Position numbers and translations under genes: made by a program. From NCBI GenBank assembly GCA_022778785.1, contig JALFSO010000005.1, positions 1 to 36,354 of the forward strand: DNA of 36,354 nucleotides. The letters are read 5' to 3'. The stretch is from Dysosmobacter sp. (lineage in GTDB: Bacteria; Bacillota; Clostridia; Oscillospirales; Oscillospiraceae). Below are positions 15,521-23,689 of the stretch, in pieces; position 1 is the first letter of the stretch; each line of letters opens with the position of its first letter. Under the pieces are notes generated by a model. The model saw nothing but the letters and a program-made list of their open reading frames with translations. It had not been told where the DNA came from and searched no databases.

Positions 15521-16426
15521 TTATTTCGGCGCCACCGCCTGCACAACGGTGCGGGTGGTGTTGACGGCGGCCTGTGCGGTGTAGACTGCGCTCATGATAT
15601 TGGCCCTTGTCGTGGTGTCCAGCCCGAAGGTCCCGGCAATCCGGGGCACTTCTCCCGCGGAGAGCATGAGGCCCAGCCCCAGCAGGGCGTGGTCCTTGAA
15701 GACCATAAGCCCAGCCACAAGGATGGTGGATTGCAGGAAGGCCGTCAGGCACAGGCCGATGACCTGCTTGATCCACTGGGTGAACCCGTCCACATATCCG
15801 CGGGGGATGCTGAACATATAGAGACTCCCCACGGCGATCTGGATGAGCAGGATGCCGCCCCGCTTCAGATTGGCGAAGAACACCTTGATCACCGCGTAGG
15901 CCATGAGGATGATGCAGAACAGGAGCATGATGGGGCTGGTGATCAGGCCGATGCCGAAGTCCAGCGTCACCTGCGTCATATCCGCGATGCTCTCCACGCT
16001 GTTCAGGTCCGTGATGATCTGCTGCCCCACATCCCCGATGCTGGTCCCATAGCCGGTGATCCCGGCGCTGAGCCGCCCTTGCAGCGATACGGAAAGGGCA
16101 TAGAGCCGGATGGGTACCGTCGTGAACAGGCTGACCGCCAGGAAGCCCTTGATGGCGTTGAGGGCGGTGTGCTGGAGATTGGCCCGGCCGGTGGTGTACT
16201 CGATGCCGAACTCAAAGGCGCATACCACCAGGCTCACGCCAAACAGCGCCCAGCCAAGCTGGGAAAAGAACAGCACGATGGCCTGCACCCACTCCAGCTC
16301 GAACAGCTCCACGCCCATGTTGCCCATGGCCGAGAAGAAGTTGCCGAGAAAGCCCACCACCTGGCCATAGAACCAGTCGATGAGGTTGTCCATGATGGTG
16401 GCGGCTACAAAGTCCCAGATGAACAA
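15521..16426 (-). CDS. TrbL/VirB6-like conjugation channel protein, CD1112 type
   Basis: This polytopic membrane protein has several hydrophobic segments (WVQAIVLFFSQLGWALFGVS, AIKGFLAVSLFTTVPIRLY, ITSPIMLLFCIILMAYAVIK, VIGLCLTAFLQSTILVAGLM) and an Ala/Thr-rich C-terminus. The order next to DUF3852 and upstream of PrgI and VirB4 matches the VirB6/TrbL subunit that forms the inner-membrane channel for DNA. The start is TTG 16426, giving MFIWDFVAATIMDNLIDW with AGGTGA 8 bases ahead; GTG 16438 is possible but would use part of that ribosome site as its codon. It is separated from its usual partner PrgI by the DNA-modification insert. Confidence 0.93.
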   Translation of the reverse strand: MFIWDFVAATIMDNLIDWFYGQVVGFLGNFFSAMGNMGVELFELEWVQAIVLFFSQLGWALFGVSLVVCAFEFGIEYTTGRANLQHTALNAIKGFLAVSLFTTVPIRLYALSVSLQGRLSAGITGYGTSIGDVGQQIITDLNSVESIADMTQVTLDFGIGLITSPIMLLFCIILMAYAVIKVFFANLKRGGILLIQIAVGSLYMFSIPRGYVDGFTQWIKQVIGLCLTAFLQSTILVAGLMVFKDHALLGLGLMLSAGEVPRIAGTFGLDTTTRANIMSAVYTAQAAVNTTRTVVQAVAPK

Positions 16427-16477
16427 TGAATGACTCACCTCGTTTCAAAGGCCGTATCATCCGTTTCTGGGACAGTC

Positions 16478-16506
16478 AAGGGGCCGCACAGATGGTACGG
16501 CCCCTT
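16478..16506. other. GC-rich hairpin upstream of the TrbL gene
   Basis: AAGGGGCCG (16478-16486) pairs with CGGCCCCTT (16498-16506). There is no T-run on the minus strand, so it is more likely an mRNA-processing or stabilising structure than a terminator. Confidence 0.45.
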
Positions 16507-16513
16507 CGTTTGT

Positions 16514-16930
16514 TTACATGGTCTGCTGCCACTGCTGGGCGGCGGTCTGCTCCTGGAATACTTCCAGATAGCTGGAGACTGCGTTGGTCAGCGTTTCATA
16601 GTCCGCCGCTGTAGGGCGGTAGGCGTACCAGTCGGTCTGCCCATTATCCGTCCATGCGTAGGGACCGCTCCGCCGAATGTAGGGGTTATCCGTCTGCCCC
16701 TTGCCCCAGAGGTCCGCAAAGCGCAGGCGCAGGGCGTCCACCTGCCCGTCGTTGCGGTTCAGGATGGTCATCTGGATCGCCTCATAGCGATCCGCCATGC
16801 CGCAGGTGACGAACTGCAGCTTGGCCCGGTTCATCTCGCTCAGGCGGACATAGCAGGCCCGGCCCACAAATACCGCGTCGGGATAGATGGGCTGCACGAT
16901 CTTTCGCAGCTCCCGTTCAAAAAAGGTCAT
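16514..16930 (-). CDS. Conserved small protein of the conjugation operon, unknown function (138 aa)
   Basis: This soluble 138-residue protein begins MTFFERELRKIVQPIYPDAV. It contains RACYVRLSEMNRAKLQFVTC and a tyrosine/tryptophan-rich stretch (PYAWTDNGQTDWYAYRP), and ends QQWQQTM. There is no signal peptide or membrane segment. Its fixed place between DUF3852 and TrbL suggests a part in conjugation; I cannot name a family. ATG 16930 is chosen because GAGG lies 7 bases upstream; ATG 16936 is too close to it. Confidence 0.82.
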   Translation of the reverse strand: MTFFERELRKIVQPIYPDAVFVGRACYVRLSEMNRAKLQFVTCGMADRYEAIQMTILNRNDGQVDALRLRFADLWGKGQTDNPYIRRSGPYAWTDNGQTDWYAYRPTAADYETLTNAVSSYLEVFQEQTAAQQWQQTM

Positions 16931-16939
16931 ATGCATGCC

Positions 16940-17272
16940 TCAGATCCCGATGATGCCCCAGATGTAGAGGGGCGCGGTGAGGGTAAAGACCAGACAGGCG
17001 AACAGGATCACCGGGCCGGTCCACTCGAACTGGCCATGCTTTCTATAGTCGAAGTACGCCATGGCCAGTTTGGTGAAGAACGCAATGGCGAGGATCATAT
17101 CCAGCGCCGGGAAGACCACATTGTCCACCACGGTCTTGATCTGCGCCGCCGCGTCCTTCCAGGTGCTCTCCACGGCGGAGGCCACATCCCCCGCGGCAAA
17201 GGCGGGGACGCAGCAGACCAGCGTCAGGGCAAGAACAAGGGTCAGGGCGCGGATGATTTTCTTGTGCTTCAT
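16940..17272 (-). CDS. DUF3852-like small membrane protein, possible pilin-like channel subunit (110 aa)
   Basis: It has a signal-like N-terminus (KKIIRALTLVLALTLVCCVP, then AFA), followed by two hydrophobic helices (VVFPALDMILAIAFFTKLAM and GPVILFACLVFTLTAPLYIW). A cleaved leader with two membrane helices just upstream of TrbL is the arrangement of VirB2-type pilins and of the DUF3852 family in clostridial elements. The pilin role is inference. ATG 17272 has AGGAGG 8 bases upstream; the open frame to 17356 is not used. Confidence 0.88.
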   Translation of the reverse strand: MKHKKIIRALTLVLALTLVCCVPAFAAGDVASAVESTWKDAAAQIKTVVDNVVFPALDMILAIAFFTKLAMAYFDYRKHGQFEWTGPVILFACLVFTLTAPLYIWGIIGI

Positions 17273-17302
17273 CTTGAAAACCTCCTGTGCGTTTATAAAG
17301 TG

Positions 17303-17331
17303 GGAGCGCCGCCTTGTTAGGACGGCGCTCC
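17303..17331 (-). terminator. Strong hairpin after the giant adhesin gene
   Basis: GGAGCGCCG (17303-17311) pairs with CGGCGCTCC (17323-17331). Downstream on the minus strand is CACTTTATAAA, a weak T-tract, so some transcription may run on into the DUF3852-TrbL genes. Confidence 0.5.
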
Positions 17332-17352
17332 TGGTGAAATGAGATGGAACGA

Positions 17353-20300
17353 TCAATAGCCGGTGCGGGGCAGGGGCTTGGAGGGCTTATAGACCCTGGT
17401 CACCCAGCGGGTGGTTGCCATGATCCACTGGCCGTCGTAAACGCCGCCCGCGTCCGCCTGGTTGGTGAACTGGGTACCGCCGGTGAGCCAGGAAACCACA
17501 TTGCAGTACACCTTGGGTGCCTCCACCTGCCGGAAGTTGGCGGGGACAACGCCGAAGGAGACCATGAACTCCGTCACATACTCGTTGGAGGCCAGCCCCA
17601 GCGCGGCGGGAGAGGCGTCCAGCATATAGTTCTGCATGGTGCTCAGGTTGTCGTACATGGTGCGGTACTCGCCGTTCAGGTTGGTCTTGAAGACTACCTT
17701 GTAATTGCCCTGCACATTGTAGGTGCCGGTGACGATCTTATCCAGCCGCACTGCCTGCACGGGCAGGGTATCCCTCCAATAAAAACTGGTCAGGCTGGTG
17801 GTGGAGTTGTTGGCGATGCCGGAAAAGTCATAGCGGATGGACTGGCCGGGCATGACCTCGGTGTAGCCTGTTTTCTTGATGCTGACATTGGTATACAGGC
17901 TCTTGTTGGTCATGGCCGCCTTAACGATCTGGCCGGCGAACTCGATCTCCACATCAATGGGCGTCTGATCCAGGCCATAGAAGTCCGCACTCTGGGATTC
18001 GATCACCTGGTAGCGGCCCAAGGGGAGGGGCTTGCTGACGGCAACGCCGTTTTTCCCTGTTTTGATCGTGTCCACCAGCTTGCCCGTCCTGTAGTTATAG
18101 ATTTCAAAGATGGTGTTGGGGATGGGCGTCCCAGCAGGCCAGCCGTTCATACTGTTGTAGTCCGCGGAGGTCTTGGTCACTTGGATTTGGCCGGTGATAG
18201 GTGTATTCTCCCATTCGATTTCCGTGGTCGTCCCCGCGGTGACATAGACGGTCTTGAGCTGCGTATCCGGGACATATCCCTCATTTTCCAGCTCCCGCAG
18301 GTAAAACCGCCCGGAGCCGGGGAGATCATCGATATAGACATAGCCGTCCTGGTCACTGGTGTACTGGCCGATGGGGTTCTTGTTCGCATCGTAGAGCAGG
18401 AAGGTCACGCCATAGATCCCGGAGCCGTCCGCCGTTGAGACCTTGTGGATCAAAATACCGGAAATAGGCGCGTTGGTCACGGTCAGCGGTGGACAGCTCC
18501 CGTCCTTCACGGTGAAATAGTGGGGTGTGGAATCCAGTTTGAAGCCCTCGGCGCTCTCGGTCTCTACCGCATAGTAGCTGTCATCCGGTAGTGTCACAAA
18601 GACGCTGCCGGTTTTCCCGGTGGTCACGGTGTCCACCAGAGCGTCATCCGATACCCTGCGAATTTCAAAGGTGGTGTTGGGGATGCGCTCGGTCTTGTCC
18701 GCTGAACTGATCTTGATGATCTCCACGCCGCCCACTGCGTTGTTGTAAAAACGGATAGTCTGGGTGTCGTTGGGATTCACGGTAACGGTTTGGCTGCGGC
18801 TGTTCTCGTCAATGGTATAGCCAGACACACTTTCCAGTTCAGTCACGACCACCGTGCCTGTAATTCCGGGGAGGATGATCTGCCCGCTGGCATTGGTATA
18901 GTAGATGCCTTTGGAGGAAAGAGTGCCGCCGGCGGCGTCCACATAGCGGCCATCCGCGTATTTGATCTCGAACTTCACGCCCTCCAGGGGAACGGTCTTT
19001 GTGCTATTCCGCCCCAGTTTCTCAATGATTAGATTTCCCAGAGGCTGGTTGCGGAACTCCACGGTGACGGTCTGGCCCGCCTTGACCTGAACGGTCTGGG
19101 GGGTGTCATCCAGCAGGAACCCCGATTTTCCTCTGGTCTCCTTGATGACCATCGTGGTGCCGGGATCGACATTCTCCACCAGAAAAGTCCCGGCGCTGTC
19201 GGTCACGAACTTGCCGTTGGCGTCGCCCACCACGGCCCCGTCCGAGGTCGTTACCAAGAACTCCACATCGCTCAAAGGCGTATTGTCGGCGCTGGACACC
19301 TTTTTTACCAGAACGGCCCCCTTGGGACTGTTGCCGAAGTAGACGGGAACGACCTCCTGCTCCTGGCCGGAGAGGTACACTGTCTGGGGCGGGGTGTCGA
19401 TCACATGGGAGCCATCGCTGGAGAGCTCCTCGATGATATAAGTGCCAGCCTTGCAATTTGTGACCGTGAAAGAGCCGTTGGCCGAGGTGCGGTAGGTGCC
19501 GATGACAGTGCCCCCTGTGCCGCTGGTATTGCCGCTCAAATAACGGACTTGGAACCAGCAGTCAGATAAGGCGGCCCCGGTCTTGGAGTCATATTTCCAT
19601 ACACAGATAGCGGAGAGAGGTGTGTTCTCAAACAAGAAGGTGTGGCCCTTGCCCGCCTGAACAAATGCCTCCTGGGTATCGCTGTCCTTGATGGAGAACC
19701 CGGTGGGCGGTGCCAACTCCTTCACCCGGAACCACCCGTCCCGCAGGCCATTAGCCGGGCCGGTCAGCTCAATGCGGCCATTCTCGTCCGTTGTGAAGAT
19801 GCCCAGGTCGTTGAACTCCCCGGTGCTGGTGTTGTTGCTGGCATACCAAACCTGGAACCGCACATTAGAGAGTCGGTCATGGGTGACGGAATTTTCCTTG
19901 ATGATCTCGATAGACGGACGCTTGAAATTCTCGAAATAGACGTCACGGTCCCGGTTGGGGTACATCGTTACAAGCTGCGACTCCTCTGCCAGCAGGTAAG
20001 GCTCCGGGACGGATTTCTCGATGACCTCCACCACCGAGGGCAGGAGGTTGGGCACCACGGCAACGCCGTTCTCGTCCGTCTCCACCTCCGCGATGGAGTG
20101 GCCGTCCGCGCCTCTGACCAAATAGACCGTTCCGGGGATCGGTTCGCTGGTATCGCCGTCCCGTTTATGGATATACAAATTGGAGCGGCGGTCATTGGTC
20201 AGCACCTTGGTGCTGGTCTTGCCAGGAAACAGCTCGATGTGGTATTCTCTGAGGTCGAGGATGTGATCCGATCTTGTGGAAATTTCAGACAGGGAATAGA

Positions 20301-22560
20301 CGCCGGGTTCCAGGCCCTCCCAGAGAATTTCTCCTGTCGGGCCAGAGGTGCGGTCCAGATAATAGCTGCCGTCCTCGATCTTAGCCAGCCGGAAGGAAAC
20401 GCCCTCCAGCGGTGTGCCGTCAGAGCTCTGCTTGATGAGCAGCAGCGAGGGCAGCCTGGAGTTGGTGAACACATACTCGGCGTCCACATTGGGGCCAAGG
20501 TAGACGATGCGCTGGGCGTCGTCCACCACATAGCCGGCACAGGACTTCTCCGTGACCACATAAGAGCCCGCGGGGAGGTTCTCGTTGGTCAGGTCGATCT
20601 CGCCCTTGGCGTTGGTTCGGAACTCCTCCGGGCCGTAGCTGCCGTCCACGGCCTTGATCTCGAAGACCGCGTTGGGAATGACTTTAGAGGGATCGGCGGA
20701 ATCCACCTTGGTGAGCCGCAAGCCGGGTGTCCGGTCATTGAAGAACAGCAGCTCCCGGATACCGTCCCCGGCTTGGAGCTCCACCTCCTGGGGCGTGGCG
20801 TCCAGGATCAGGCCGGGATCCCCTGTGTCCACCTCCACGGCCCGGTAAGTGCCCGGTTCCTGATCGGTGAGTAGGATCTCCCCAAATTCATCGGTGCGGA
20901 ACCTGCCCAGGGATACGCCGTCCCGGAAAATCTCGAAGGTGACGTCGGGCATAGCCACCTTGTTTTTTCGATCATACTTGATGATCCGGATCCCCGGCAG
21001 CTCTCGGTTGATCAGCAGGAAATCGGAGACCTCCCCGGCCACAACGGTGGTATTGTAGGTGGCATCGTCCTTCAGCCAGCCCACCGGGGCGGTCCGCTCC
21101 AAAATTTCGTATGCACCCGGCTTGATCCGGTCGAAGAAAGCGCAGCCCGCGAAGTTCGTTTCCTGTACATAGGTGGTGCCGCTCTCGATGTGCCTGATCT
21201 GCACCACCGCGCCGGGCAGCAGGTCGCCGGTATCGCTGCGCTTCTCCACCCGGAGGGAGCCGTAGGCGTCGTTGTAAAAGGTGACCTCAGCCACCTTCCC
21301 GTACTCCACGTTGACATTCTGCACATCCGGGGTGCTGATCAGGTGATCCGGGGCAGGTTCCCGTTCAATGACCGTATAATTTCCACAGAGGGTCAGGTCG
21401 AGGAGCACCTCGCCGGAGCTGTTGGAGGAGAAGGTGCCCACGCTGGCGCCGTTGGGGTCGATGACCTCGAACAGGGCCCCGCTGAGCCGCTTTTCGCTCC
21501 CCGTCTCCTTTTTGATGATGCGCAGCCCGGTGTCCGGGGTGTCCTCCGGTTCATCGCTGTAATTGCTCTGGGCAGACAGACGGATGGGGGTGGTGGGGTC
21601 GGTGTCGCAGATGTAGTTCTGGAGCTCCCCGTACTTGCCCTGCTCCGCGCAGACCGCGTAATAGATGGCGTACTGGTACACATTGCAGGAGAAGGCCAGC
21701 TGGACGCTGCCGCTCTTGCCCTCCACGCTGCCGGCCGGGTACAGCACCTTTACCTGCCCGGCATAGCCGTCCCCGGTGCCGCTGGTGGTGATGGCGGTAA
21801 TGTCATTGTTGTTCGTATCCACCAGCCGGGTACCCTCCGGCACCTCGTCGGGGTTGGCGAAGGACACATTGATATCGTAATCGCAGACCCAGGTATCGCT
21901 TTTGATGGTGAATACCTGCTGGAGATACTTCGTCCCGTTGATGGTGACGGGATAGGCTGTGTCCTGTTCCACCGTGCTGGTCAGCCTGGGGGACTGGGTG
22001 CGGCTCCACGCGGTGCCGCGGACATAGATGTTCTTGGCGGCAGCCAGGATCGCCTGCGCCCGCTGCAGCTCCACGCCCGTCAGGTTGGGATTGACCTTGA
22101 GGTTGTTAATGTCCCAATTGGGGAGCAGATAGCACCAGAGGGCCATCTTGGTGGCGTAGTAGGCGTGATATTTGTTCTCCAGCTTGAGCTCACTAAGCCC
22201 TCTGGTGGGGTAGCCGTTAGCCACGATGCCCATGACCTTGGGGTCACTGGTCTTCTCCTCGGCCAGATACTCGATGCTCTCGCCGGGGGCCACCGTCTGA
22301 GGGACGCCCTTGGTGTTGGGATTGACGCAGTAAGCCGGGATCTCTTTCACCTGCCCGGTGCTGGAAACATAATTATAATAGGTATAGATCTGCTCCCTGA
22401 TCCGCCCGTTGATGGACAGATAGGACATTGCCGTGCCGCCGTTGAAGATGTTCACCTCACCGAGCGCCTCCTCCTCGGAGCTGGCGGCGGAGGCGAAGCC
22501 GGTGCAGAGGCTCAGGAGCGTCACGAGGCAGAGGAGCAGGGATAGGAATCGTTTTTTCAT
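17353..22560 (-). CDS. Giant cell-surface adhesin: thioester-like N-domain, 13 Cna-B repeats, terminal LPRTGY (1735 aa)
   Basis: The signal peptide (1-26, KKRFLSLLLCLVTLLSLCTG then FASA) is followed by a domain resembling Cys-Gln thioester adhesin domains (AYCVNPNTKG with C78; YYATKMALWC at 134-143). About 13 Cna-B/SpaA-type repeats follow from about residue 355, each starting like GLRIIKKETG and ending like VTFYND. These contain the Lys, Glu and Asn expected for intramolecular isopeptide bonds. A final beta-rich domain leads to KPLPRTGY. The LPxTG motif is the very end of the protein: the usual hydrophobic helix and charged tail are absent. A sortase is encoded 1.1 kb upstream. The likely role is cell-to-cell contact during mating (inference). 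ATG 22560 has AGGAGG 5 bases upstream, inside a hairpin. Confidence 0.95.
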   Translation of the reverse strand: MKKRFLSLLLCLVTLLSLCTGFASAASSEEEALGEVNIFNGGTAMSYLSINGRIREQIYTYYNYVSSTGQVKEIPAYCVNPNTKGVPQTVAPGESIEYLAEEKTSDPKVMGIVANGYPTRGLSELKLENKYHAYYATKMALWCYLLPNWDINNLKVNPNLTGVELQRAQAILAAAKNIYVRGTAWSRTQSPRLTSTVEQDTAYPVTINGTKYLQQVFTIKSDTWVCDYDINVSFANPDEVPEGTRLVDTNNNDITAITTSGTGDGYAGQVKVLYPAGSVEGKSGSVQLAFSCNVYQYAIYYAVCAEQGKYGELQNYICDTDPTTPIRLSAQSNYSDEPEDTPDTGLRIIKKETGSEKRLSGALFEVIDPNGASVGTFSSNSSGEVLLDLTLCGNYTVIEREPAPDHLISTPDVQNVNVEYGKVAEVTFYNDAYGSLRVEKRSDTGDLLPGAVVQIRHIESGTTYVQETNFAGCAFFDRIKPGAYEILERTAPVGWLKDDATYNTTVVAGEVSDFLLINRELPGIRIIKYDRKNKVAMPDVTFEIFRDGVSLGRFRTDEFGEILLTDQEPGTYRAVEVDTGDPGLILDATPQEVELQAGDGIRELLFFNDRTPGLRLTKVDSADPSKVIPNAVFEIKAVDGSYGPEEFRTNAKGEIDLTNENLPAGSYVVTEKSCAGYVVDDAQRIVYLGPNVDAEYVFTNSRLPSLLLIKQSSDGTPLEGVSFRLAKIEDGSYYLDRTSGPTGEILWEGLEPGVYSLSEISTRSDHILDLREYHIELFPGKTSTKVLTNDRRSNLYIHKRDGDTSEPIPGTVYLVRGADGHSIAEVETDENGVAVVPNLLPSVVEVIEKSVPEPYLLAEESQLVTMYPNRDRDVYFENFKRPSIEIIKENSVTHDRLSNVRFQVWYASNNTSTGEFNDLGIFTTDENGRIELTGPANGLRDGWFRVKELAPPTGFSIKDSDTQEAFVQAGKGHTFLFENTPLSAICVWKYDSKTGAALSDCWFQVRYLSGNTSGTGGTVIGTYRTSANGSFTVTNCKAGTYIIEELSSDGSHVIDTPPQTVYLSGQEQEVVPVYFGNSPKGAVLVKKVSSADNTPLSDVEFLVTTSDGAVVGDANGKFVTDSAGTFLVENVDPGTTMVIKETRGKSGFLLDDTPQTVQVKAGQTVTVEFRNQPLGNLIIEKLGRNSTKTVPLEGVKFEIKYADGRYVDAAGGTLSSKGIYYTNASGQIILPGITGTVVVTELESVSGYTIDENSRSQTVTVNPNDTQTIRFYNNAVGGVEIIKISSADKTERIPNTTFEIRRVSDDALVDTVTTGKTGSVFVTLPDDSYYAVETESAEGFKLDSTPHYFTVKDGSCPPLTVTNAPISGILIHKVSTADGSGIYGVTFLLYDANKNPIGQYTSDQDGYVYIDDLPGSGRFYLRELENEGYVPDTQLKTVYVTAGTTTEIEWENTPITGQIQVTKTSADYNSMNGWPAGTPIPNTIFEIYNYRTGKLVDTIKTGKNGVAVSKPLPLGRYQVIESQSADFYGLDQTPIDVEIEFAGQIVKAAMTNKSLYTNVSIKKTGYTEVMPGQSIRYDFSGIANNSTTSLTSFYWRDTLPVQAVRLDKIVTGTYNVQGNYKVVFKTNLNGEYRTMYDNLSTMQNYMLDASPAALGLASNEYVTEFMVSFGVVPANFRQVEAPKVYCNVVSWLTGGTQFTNQADAGGVYDGQWIMATTRWVTRVYKPSKPLPRTGY

Positions 22561-22565
22561 GATTA

Positions 22566-22591
22566 CCTCCTGTAGGGGCCGTGACAGGAGG
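22566..22591 (-). promoter_or_regulatory. Hairpin sequestering the ribosome-binding site of the adhesin gene
   Basis: On the minus strand CCTCCTGT (22591-22584) can pair perfectly with ACAGGAGG (22573-22566) across a 10-base loop. The second arm contains the AGGAGG of the adhesin gene. Folding would hide the ribosome site and lower translation. This is seen directly; regulation is inference. Confidence 0.55.
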
Positions 22592-22669
22592 GTCATTCAA
22601 ATCATGTATTTTAGGTCGTGACTACACCTGGCACGGCCTGATGATCGGTTGTTTTTGAAAAATGGGCGC

Positions 22670-22707
22670 AAAAAAAGAGGCGGCAGTATGGGTGTCATAC
22701 TGCCGCC
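22670..22707 (-). terminator. Intrinsic terminator after the stalk-domain protein gene
   Basis: GGCGGCAGTAT (22679-22689) pairs perfectly with ATACTGCCGCC (22697-22707). On the minus strand it is followed by TCTTTTTTT. This is a textbook terminator and makes the adhesin a separate transcription unit unless there is read-through. Confidence 0.88.
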
Positions 22708-22720
22708 GTCCCGCTGGGGG

Positions 22721-23539
22721 TCAGATGGCGTGGAGCTTGTACTCGGTGTACATGTACACGCCGTTGCGGAACACATCCCAGGCTTCCATGGAGTAGGTCC
22801 CCGGAGGACAGGAATTGAAGAGGTCCTCCAGCTCGCTTTCCCGCCAGGGCCAGAAGGAGTGCGCCGTCAGGCTGGGGTCTATGGTCAGCCGGATACGGAC
22901 GGCGGGGGTACCCTTGGCGCCGTATTTCAGCTGACCGTTCTGGCTGGTGTCTGGATGGTTCCCCGCCAGGTTTTGGAGGGTGTACTGCATCCTGCGGGTC
23001 TCATAGAGGTTGCGGATAAAGAGGTAGTCGCCTGCTTCCAGATTGAAGTGGCGGGCCTCCGGCTCCGGCAGCTCCACCTCCGGGAAACTGCTCCAGTCGC
23101 AGGTGGGCGCGGGCAGTTCCCCCAGCGGGCCGCTGGCGAACAGGCTCTTGTCGTACCGGCTGACGTCGGTGATGGTGTAGTCCGTGCCGTCGTTGCAGCG
23201 GATCACATCGCCCGCCTGGGGGATGTAGCGGGAGCCATCCGCGGGGAGCTGGACGGTCCCATCCGCCTGGGCCTGTCCGGTGGAGATATGGACGGAGTTG
23301 TCGCTGGCCCGGTAGGTCACCGTGACGCCCAGCAGTTCGCCCAGCTCCACAAGCTGGATGTAGTTACGCCCGTTGATGGCATACGCCTCCAGCGCCACCT
23401 GCGCTCCGTCCAGATAGAAGCTCTGGGCGCTGGGCAGAGCTTTGAGGTACTCCGCCGCGGCATGGGCGGCGGGGCCGGTCATGGTGACGCCGGCCAGGAT
23501 ACCCGCCGTGACCAGCAGCATATTTTTCTTTCTGCTCAT
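22721..23539 (-). CDS. Exported protein with copper-amine-oxidase-N-like stalk domain (272 aa)
   Basis: A signal peptide (SRKKNMLLVTAGILAGVTMT, then GPAAHAAA) precedes YLDGAQVALEAYAINGRNYI and the following QLVELGELLGVTVTYRASDN. That is the typical copper amine oxidase N-terminal (stalk) fold used as a wall-associated module in Firmicutes; it does not imply oxidase activity. The remaining 170 residues are beta-rich and of unknown family (PEARHFNLEAGDYLFIRNLY, FWPWRESELEDLFNSCPPGT). ATG 23539 has GGAGG 8 bases upstream; the frame open to 23608 is not used. It sits between sortase and adhesin and probably serves the same surface assembly. It has no LPxTG motif. Confidence 0.85.
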   Translation of the reverse strand: MSRKKNMLLVTAGILAGVTMTGPAAHAAAEYLKALPSAQSFYLDGAQVALEAYAINGRNYIQLVELGELLGVTVTYRASDNSVHISTGQAQADGTVQLPADGSRYIPQAGDVIRCNDGTDYTITDVSRYDKSLFASGPLGELPAPTCDWSSFPEVELPEPEARHFNLEAGDYLFIRNLYETRRMQYTLQNLAGNHPDTSQNGQLKYGAKGTPAVRIRLTIDPSLTAHSFWPWRESELEDLFNSCPPGTYSMEAWDVFRNGVYMYTEYKLHAI

Positions 23540-23563
23540 ATCGTTGTCCTCCTCATTTTCAGA

Positions 23564-23616
23564 TATTGTGGGGCTTTTGCAAGCAACACAATACCGTAAG
23601 GATGGCACAAAGTCGA
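23564..23616 (-). promoter_or_regulatory. Probable promoter with overlapping dyad for the stalk-protein gene
   Basis: On the minus strand TCGACT (23616-23611), a 17-base spacer and TATTGT (23593-23588) form a candidate -35/-10 pair. TATTGTG and CACAATA (23564-23570 and 23587-23593) form a dyad with an inner GCTT/AAGC pairing. The dyad overlaps the -10 box and could be an operator or a leader hairpin. A similar promoter (TGGACT, 17 bases, TATTGT) occurs at 32148-32176. Confidence 0.42.
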
Positions 23617-23689
23617 GCGGAAAGAAGCGGGAAAGATGGAGAAATCAAAGGGTGTAAACGAAGCAGAATGGACAAGCCGGGGCTTGTGC

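Noticed and set aside
17353-22560. Tandem Cna-B repeats considered as a DNA repeat array or recombination hotspot
   Set aside because: The repeats are similar at protein level only. At DNA level they are strongly diverged, so no recent duplication is visible.
22561-22640. Promoter search upstream of the adhesin gene (TAAAAT near 22610)
   Set aside because: A -10-like sequence exists but no acceptable -35 at 16-18 bases, so it is not listed as a promoter.
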